Shown here: in pieces, positions 59,483-64,000 of the stretch
Numbering within the stretch: position 1 is the stretch's first letter
Layout: the number at the start of each line of letters is the position of its first letter
Assembly: GCF_030406605.1 (NCBI RefSeq)
Contig: NZ_CP129104.1
Location: 186,001 to 250,000, forward strand
Reading direction: 5' to 3'
Length of the DNA stretch: 64,000 nucleotides
From: Curtobacterium sp. 458
Lineage (GTDB): Bacteria > Actinomycetota > Actinomycetes > Actinomycetales > Microbacteriaceae
Position numbers and translations under genes: made by a program
The notes under the pieces: generated by a model
The model's database searches: none
Seen by the model: only the letters and a program-made list of their open reading frames with translations
Told to the model about the DNA's origin: nothing

Positions 59483-60676
59483 TCAGATCACCGTCCAGGC
59501 GCTGCCGTCGGCCGCGCTGCGCTCGACCGCGTCGAGGACCCGCTGCACGTGCAGCCCTTCCTCGAACGACGGGGACGGGTCCTCGCCCGCCACGATCGCC
59601 TGCACGAAGTCCTTCACCTCGTGGCTGAAGGTGTGCTCGTACCCGATGAGGTGCCCGGTCGGCCACCACGCCGCCATGTAGGGGTGCTCGGGCTCGGTCA
59701 CGATGATCCGTTGGAAGCCCTGCTCGCCCGCCGGGGCGGCGGCGTCGTAGAAGCGCAGTTCGTTCATCGACTCGAGGTCGAACTGGATCGCGCCGGCCGA
59801 CCCGCTGATCTCCAGCGTGAGGCCGTTCTTCCGGCCGGTCGCGTACCGCGTGGCCTCGAACGTGCCGATCGCACCGTCGGCAGCGCCGCCCGCGAGCCGT
59901 GCGGTGAAGAACGCGGCGTCATCGACCGTCACCTGGCCACGCTCCTCGGAGGCGGTGCCGGACAGCCCGACGCCCTCCGCCATGAGCGGCCGCTCGGTCA
60001 CGAAGGTCTCGAGCGTGCCCGAGACCGTGGCGAGCGACGCCCCCGTGACGTGCTCCACGAGGTCGATCGCATGCGCGCCGATGTCGCCGAGCGAGCCGGA
60101 GCCCGCGAGCGACTTGTCGAGTCGCCAGGTCATCGGGCCGTCGGGATCTGCCAACCAGTCCTGCAGGTAGAGCGCGCGGACCTGTCGGACGGTGCCGAGC
60201 CTCCCGGCCTCCACCAGCCGCTTCGCGGAGGCGATGGCGGGCACCCGACGGTAGCTGAAGCCGACCATCGAGCGGACGCCCGACGCCCGCGCAGCGGCGG
60301 CGGCCGCGGTCATCGCCTCGGCCTCGGCGACCGAGTTCGCGAGGGGCTTCTCGCAGAGCACGTGCTTGCCGGCCTCGAGCGCGGCGACGGCCACCTCGAC
60401 GTGCGACGAGCCGGGCGAGCAGATGTCCACCACGTCGATGTCCGGGTCCGTGACGGCAGCGCGCCAGTCGGTCGACGCGGTCTGCCAGCCGTACTGCCGT
60501 CGGGCCGCCTCGGTCCGCTCCGGGTCACGGCCGACGATCACCGCCATCTCCGGTTCGACCCCGAGGTCGAAGAACCTGGGGGCGGTCCGCCACCCCTGCG
60601 AGTGGGCGGCTCCCATGAAGCCGTGGCCCACCATCGCCACACGCAGTCGATCCTGCGCCTGTCGGTCCGATGCCAT
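59483..60676 (-). CDS. Gfo/Idh/MocA family oxidoreductase (xylose-side, first gene)
   Basis: 397 residues. Rossmann motif VGHGFMGAAHSQGW (16-29), catalytic CEKPLANS (E109-K110), substrate domain with GSGSLGDIGAHAIDLVEHVTG. The segment GWRTAPRFFDLGVEP matches a subgroup adjacent to xylose-isomerase-type genes. AAAGGAG precedes ATG 60676. It opens the leftward operon, divergent from xylA across 96 bases that contain face-to-face promoters. Redox chemistry at a sugar carbon is sure by family; the substrate is not. Confidence 0.85.
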   Translation of the reverse strand: MASDRQAQDRLRVAMVGHGFMGAAHSQGWRTAPRFFDLGVEPEMAVIVGRDPERTEAARRQYGWQTASTDWRAAVTDPDIDVVDICSPGSSHVEVAVAALEAGKHVLCEKPLANSVAEAEAMTAAAAAARASGVRSMVGFSYRRVPAIASAKRLVEAGRLGTVRQVRALYLQDWLADPDGPMTWRLDKSLAGSGSLGDIGAHAIDLVEHVTGASLATVSGTLETFVTERPLMAEGVGLSGTASEERGQVTVDDAAFFTARLAGGAADGAIGTFEATRYATGRKNGLTLEISGSAGAIQFDLESMNELRFYDAAAPAGEQGFQRIIVTEPEHPYMAAWWPTGHLIGYEHTFSHEVKDFVQAIVAGEDPSPSFEEGLHVQRVLDAVERSAADGSAWTVI

Positions 60677-60700
60677 TCGTTCGCTCCTTTGCGATCACGC

Positions 60701-60750
60701 TTGCCAGAGTCAACACTACCGCTTATGTTGGGCGCGGCAACATTTTGTTT
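60701..60750. promoter_or_regulatory. xylA promoter and candidate operators in the divergent region
   Basis: On the plus strand TTGCCA (60701-60706) and TATGTT (60724-60729) are 17 bases apart, the best promoter match in the window, predicting a start near 60736. An inverted repeat CAACA-N10-TGTTG (60711-60730) covers spacer and -10, and AACA-TTT-TGTT (60739-60749) covers the start point. Leftward, TTGCCG and TAGTGT boxes 16 bases apart overlap the same DNA. Binding by the ROK protein would repress both directions. Confidence 0.65.
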
Positions 60751-60772
60751 CGACGACGAACGGTGATCCACC

Positions 60773-61963
60773 ATGGCAACGACGCCCACCCGTGACGACA
60801 AGTTCTCCTTCGGTCTCTGGACCATCGGCTACAACGGCTCCGACCCGTTCGGCGGCCCGACCCGTCCCGCGCTCGACGTGGTCGAGGCGGTCGAGAAGCT
60901 CGACGAGATCGGCGCCTACGGCCTGACCTTCCACGACGACGACCTGTTCGCGTTCGGGTCGACCGACGCCGAGCGTCAGGCGCAGATCGACCGACTCAAG
61001 GGCGCCCTCGAGTCGACCGGGATCATCGTGCCGATGGTCACGACGAACCTGTTCTCGGCGCCGGTCTTCAAGGACGGCGGGTTCACCTCGAACGACCGCG
61101 CCGTCCGTCGTTTCGCGCTCCGCAAGGTGCTCCGCAACATCGACCTCGCCGCCGAGCTCGGTGCGAAGACGTTCGTCATGTGGGGCGGCCGCGAGGGCTC
61201 CGAGTACGACTCCGCGAAGGACGTCCAGGCGGCGCTCGAGCGCTACCGCGAGGCCGTCAACCTCCTCGCCCAGTACGTCACCGACAAGGGCTACGACATC
61301 CGCTTCGCGATCGAGCCGAAGCCGAACGAGCCCCGCGGCGACATCCTGCTGCCGACCCTCGGCCACGCGATCGCCTTCACCGAGACGCTCGAGCGTCCCG
61401 AGCTCTTCGGCATCAACCCCGAGGTCGGCCACGAGCAGATGGCCGGGCTGAACTTCACGGCCGGCATCGCCCAGGCGCTCTACCAGGGCAAGCTCTTCCA
61501 CATCGACCTCAACGGGCAGCGCGGCATCAAGTACGACCAGGACCTCGTGTTCGGCCACGGCGACCTGCAGAACGCGTTCTCGCTCGTCGACCTGCTCGAG
61601 CACGGCGCACCGCAGGGCGGCCAGGCCTACGACGGTCCCCGCCACTTCGACTACAAGCCGTCGCGCACCGAGGACATCACGGGCGTCTGGGACTCGGCGA
61701 AGGCGAACATGCGCATGTACCTCCTCCTCAAGGAGCGTGCGCAGGCGTTCCGCGCCGACCCCGAGGTCCAGGAGGCCCTGTCCGCCGCGAAGGTCGACGA
61801 GCTGAGCACCCCGACGCTGAACAGCGGCGAGTCGTACGACGACTTCCTCGCCGACCGCTCCGCCTTCGAGGACTTCGACGCCGACGCCTACTTCGGCGGC
61901 AAGGGCTTCGGCTTCGTGCGCCTCCAGCAGCTCGCGATCGAGCACCTCATGGGCGCTCGGTGA
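60773..61963 (+). CDS. xylA: Xylose isomerase
   Basis: 396 residues, the actinobacterial class I enzyme, converting D-xylose to D-xylulose. Active-site H54 and D57 are in LTFHDDDLF, the metal-binding segments are [26 protein letters not shown] and [16 protein letters not shown], and [13 protein letters not shown] is diagnostic. ATG 60773 lacks a strong ribosome-binding site (GGTGATCCACC upstream). First gene of xylA-xylB. Confidence 0.98.
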   Translation: MATTPTRDDKFSFGLWTIGYNGSDPFGGPTRPALDVVEAVEKLDEIGAYGLTFHDDDLFAFGSTDAERQAQIDRLKGALESTGIIVPMVTTNLFSAPVFKDGGFTSNDRAVRRFALRKVLRNIDLAAELGAKTFVMWGGREGSEYDSAKDVQAALERYREAVNLLAQYVTDKGYDIRFAIEPKPNEPRGDILLPTLGHAIAFTETLERPELFGINPEVGHEQMAGLNFTAGIAQALYQGKLFHIDLNGQRGIKYDQDLVFGHGDLQNAFSLVDLLEHGAPQGGQAYDGPRHFDYKPSRTEDITGVWDSAKANMRMYLLLKERAQAFRADPEVQEALSAAKVDELSTPTLNSGESYDDFLADRSAFEDFDADAYFGGKGFGFVRLQQLAIEHLMGAR

Positions 61964-63429
61964 CCCTCGTCGCCGGGGTCGACTCGTCGACCCAGTCCTG
62001 CAAGGTCACGATCCGCGACGCCGACACCGGCGCGGTCGTCCGGGAGGGCCGAGCGGCCCACCCGGACGGCACGTCCGTCGACCCCCGCCACTGGTGGGAC
62101 GCGCTCGGCGCCGCGATCGCGGACGCCGGCGGGTTCGACGACGTCGCGTCCGTCGCGGTCGCGGGGCAGCAGCACGGCATGGTGGCGCTCGACGCGGACG
62201 GTCGCGTGGTGCGCGACGCGCTCCTCTGGAACGACGTGCGCAGTGCGGACGCGGCCGCGCAGATGGTCGGCGAACTCGGCCGGGAGGCATGGGTCGCCCG
62301 CTCGGGGCTGGTCCCGGTGGCCTCGTTCACCGGCACGAAGCTGCGGTGGCTCCGCGAGGCGGAGCCGGAGAACGCGGCGCGCGTCGCGGCCGTCGCACTC
62401 CCCCACGACTGGCTGTCGTGGCGGCTGCGCGGGTACGGTCCGGCGGACGAGAGCCCGCTCGGCCCCGACCTCGACGCGCTCGCGACCGACGGCTCGGACG
62501 CCAGCGGCACGGCGTACTGGGACCCGGTGCGCCGCGAGTACGACGGGGAGCTGTTCGAGGCCGCCCTCGGCCGTGGTCTGCGGGTCGCCGCTGGTGCCGG
62601 CGGCGCTGCGGAGGCCGTCGTGGTGCCGCGGGTGGTCGCGCCGGACGAGGCGATGGGCGCGCTCGACGGCGACGTCGAGCTGCCGGGCGGCTCGGTCGCA
62701 CGGGCGGGGCTGGTCGTCGGCGCGGGACTCGGCGACAACGCCGGGGCAGCGCTCGGCCTCGGGCTGGGCCCGGGTGACGTCGCGGTGTCCCTCGGCACGA
62801 GCGGCACCGTCTTCGGCGTGACCGACACCGAGGTGACGGACCCGAGCGGGACCGTGGCGGGCTTCGCCGACGGGACCGGGTCGCGCCTCCCGATCGTCAC
62901 GACGCTCAACGCGGCCCGCGTGCTCGAGGTGATCGGCGGCCTCCTCGGCGTCGATCACGACGCGCTCGGCGAGCTGGCGCTGCAGGCGCCCGCCGGTGCC
63001 GACGGACTCGTCCTGGTGCCGTACTTCGTCGGCGAGCGCACCCCGAACCGACCGGACGCGACCGCGTCCCTGCTCGGCATGACCCCGGCGACCACGGACC
63101 GGGCGCACCTCGCCCGCGCTGCGGTCGAGGGGATGCTCTGCGCCCTCGCCGACGGTCTGGCCGCCGTCGAGGGCACCGGGGTCGAGGTGTCCCGGCTGCT
63201 CCTCATCGGCGGTGCCGCACGGAACGAGGCCGTCCGCGTCGTCGCGGCGCAGGTGTTCGGCCGCGACGTCGAACTGCCGGAGCCGGGCGAGTACGTCGCC
63301 GCCGGTGCTGCCCGGCAGGCGGCGTGGGTGCTCACGGGCTCCCTGCCGTCGTGGAGCATCGCGACGACGACGATCGCGGCGGACCCGCGCCCCGAGGTGC
63401 TCGAGCGGTACCGCTCGGCGGCTGCCTGA
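61960..63429 (+). CDS. xylB: Xylulokinase
   Basis: 489-residue FGGY-family kinase that phosphorylates D-xylulose. [15 protein letters not shown] (phosphate 1), [26 protein letters not shown] (substrate binding and catalytic Asp region), [12 protein letters not shown] (phosphate 2) and [12 protein letters not shown] (adenosine motif) are in order. GTG 61960 overlaps the xylA stop (GTGA), so the two are translationally coupled. Xylulose 5-phosphate joins the pentose phosphate pathway. Confidence 0.97.
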   Translation: MTLVAGVDSSTQSCKVTIRDADTGAVVREGRAAHPDGTSVDPRHWWDALGAAIADAGGFDDVASVAVAGQQHGMVALDADGRVVRDALLWNDVRSADAAAQMVGELGREAWVARSGLVPVASFTGTKLRWLREAEPENAARVAAVALPHDWLSWRLRGYGPADESPLGPDLDALATDGSDASGTAYWDPVRREYDGELFEAALGRGLRVAAGAGGAAEAVVVPRVVAPDEAMGALDGDVELPGGSVARAGLVVGAGLGDNAGAALGLGLGPGDVAVSLGTSGTVFGVTDTEVTDPSGTVAGFADGTGSRLPIVTTLNAARVLEVIGGLLGVDHDALGELALQAPAGADGLVLVPYFVGERTPNRPDATASLLGMTPATTDRAHLARAAVEGMLCALADGLAAVEGTGVEVSRLLLIGGAARNEAVRVVAAQVFGRDVELPEPGEYVAAGAARQAAWVLTGSLPSWSIATTTIAADPRPEVLERYRSAAA

Positions 63430-63441
63430 CGGTCCTCCGCC

Positions 63442-63471
63442 CGCCCCGCTCCGGTCCGCCGGGGCGGGGCG
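63442..63471 (+). terminator. Hairpin after xylB
   Basis: CGCCCCG (63442-63448) pairs with CGGGGCG (63465-63471), with an inner CCGG/CCGG stem, between the convergent xylB and TauE/SafE-like genes. No T-tract. Confidence 0.5.
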
Positions 63472-63486
63472 CTCGTCGTCCCCGGG

Positions 63487-64000
63487 TCAGCCGACGGTGA
63501 CGAACAGGTACACGGCGAGCGCGACCGAGCAGCCCGCGATCGCGATGCGCAGCACCCCGTGCGGCACGCGCCCCGCCACCGTCGGTCCGATCAGGCCGCC
63601 GACGACCGCGCCCGCCCCGAGTGCCAGCGCCGCGGACCACACGACGTGCCCGGACACGGCGAACACCACGGCGGGGACGAGGTCGGCCGCCACCAGGAGG
63701 ACGTTCTTCGCCGCGTTCGCCCGGGGCAGGCTCGGCTCGCCCGTGAGGAGCAGCACGGCGATCATCAGCACGCCCGCACCGGCTCCGAAGTACCCGTTGT
63801 AGAGGCCGACCCCGGCGATGCTCGGCACGGCCGCTCCGGTCCCGGTCGGGGCTGCTGCTCCGGTCGGCGTGCGGCGGCGACGTCGGTCGAGGACGGGCTG
63901 GAGCAGGAGCAGGGCGCCGCCCGCGAGCACCAGGAACGGGACGATCCGGTCGAAGAGGTGCGCCGGGGTGACGACGAGCAGCACGGCACCGGCCGTCGAG
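63487..64000 (-). CDS. TauE/SafE family permease, 5' part cut by window edge
   Basis: About 171 C-terminal residues are visible; the reading frame continues past the right edge without a start that suits the family. Four or five membrane helices with two copies of the family pattern (FDRIVPFLVLAGGALLLLQPVL; GLYNGYFGAGAGVLMIAVLLL, then ANAAKNVLLVAADLVPAVVFA). Members export sulfite, sulfoacetate or other organosulfur anions; the substrate here is unknown. Convergent with xylB. The full protein would be about 250 residues. Confidence 0.88.
   Translation of the reverse strand, partial: STAGAVLLVVTPAHLFDRIVPFLVLAGGALLLLQPVLDRRRRRTPTGAAAPTGTGAAVPSIAGVGLYNGYFGAGAGVLMIAVLLLTGEPSLPRANAAKNVLLVAADLVPAVVFAVSGHVVWSAALALGAGAVVGGLIGPTVAGRVPHGVLRIAIAGCSVALAVYLFVTVG

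Overview
The window is very GC-rich, gene-dense chromosomal DNA with many GTG starts, 4-base start/stop overlaps and short intergenic regions. Gene content (mazG-eno-divIC/DUF501 order, mfd-pth-rplY, glmU-prs, LemA-HtpX, an LAXTG-type wall anchor, an ABC sugar importer without its own ATPase) points to an actinobacterium, most likely Microbacteriaceae and plausibly Curtobacterium or a close relative. The genus is inference from gene style only; no 16S rRNA gene or other marker is present.

Layout. 1-28,160 is mostly housekeeping: threonine ammonia-lyase (cut by the left edge), an AI-2E-type permease, a YcaQ-like DNA glycosylase, LemA/HtpX, a large Ig-like membrane protein, an acyl-CoA ligase, a ThrE-type exporter, tRNA-Leu(UAA), NDH-2, DUF501, a DivIC-like protein, enolase, HisRS, a candidate small RNA, MazG, NhaA, Mfd, a wall-anchored NHL propeller, peptidyl-tRNA hydrolase, ribosomal protein L25 and a coiled-coil protein. 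28,192-39,958 is a hexuronate locus: a leftward eight-gene transport and catabolic operon diverges from rightward lacI-uxaC across a nested palindromic operator. 39,948-48,385 holds a GNAT/two-component cassette, a SHOCT protein, the divergent gluconokinase/6-phosphogluconate dehydrogenase pair, a membrane-tethered sulfite-oxidase-like protein and a PrmC-like methyltransferase. 48,402-54,086 returns to core genes (prs, glmU) plus an MFS carrier and a glycosyltransferase. 54,113-63,429 is a xylose locus: xylA-xylB diverge from a leftward operon of two Gfo/Idh/MocA oxidoreductases, ThuA, a TIM-barrel isomerase, a ROK regulator and a zinc alcohol dehydrogenase. A TauE/SafE permease is cut by the right edge.

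How the genes work together. UxaC (uronate isomerase), UxuB (fructuronate reductase) and ManD (mannonate dehydratase) make a route from glucuronate to 2-keto-3-deoxygluconate. An ABC importer supplies substrate and a LacI protein probably senses it. The two extra TIM-barrel proteins and one Gfo/Idh/MocA enzyme in that operon, and the Gfo/Idh-ThuA-Gfo/Idh-TIM set beside xylAB, look like oxidative (3-keto sugar) glycoside-processing modules feeding uronate and xylose catabolism. This would suit a plant-associated bacterium living on glucuronoxylan fragments.

Three genome-style signals recur. Many starts have a TANNNT -10-like box 6-9 bases upstream and no ribosome-binding site, which suggests leaderless mRNAs. 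Intergenic gaps carry a family of hairpins built on GGGAGGC/GCCTCCC, and two larger 31-base-arm inverted repeats related to each other. Several gaps or linkers hold short tandem repeats.
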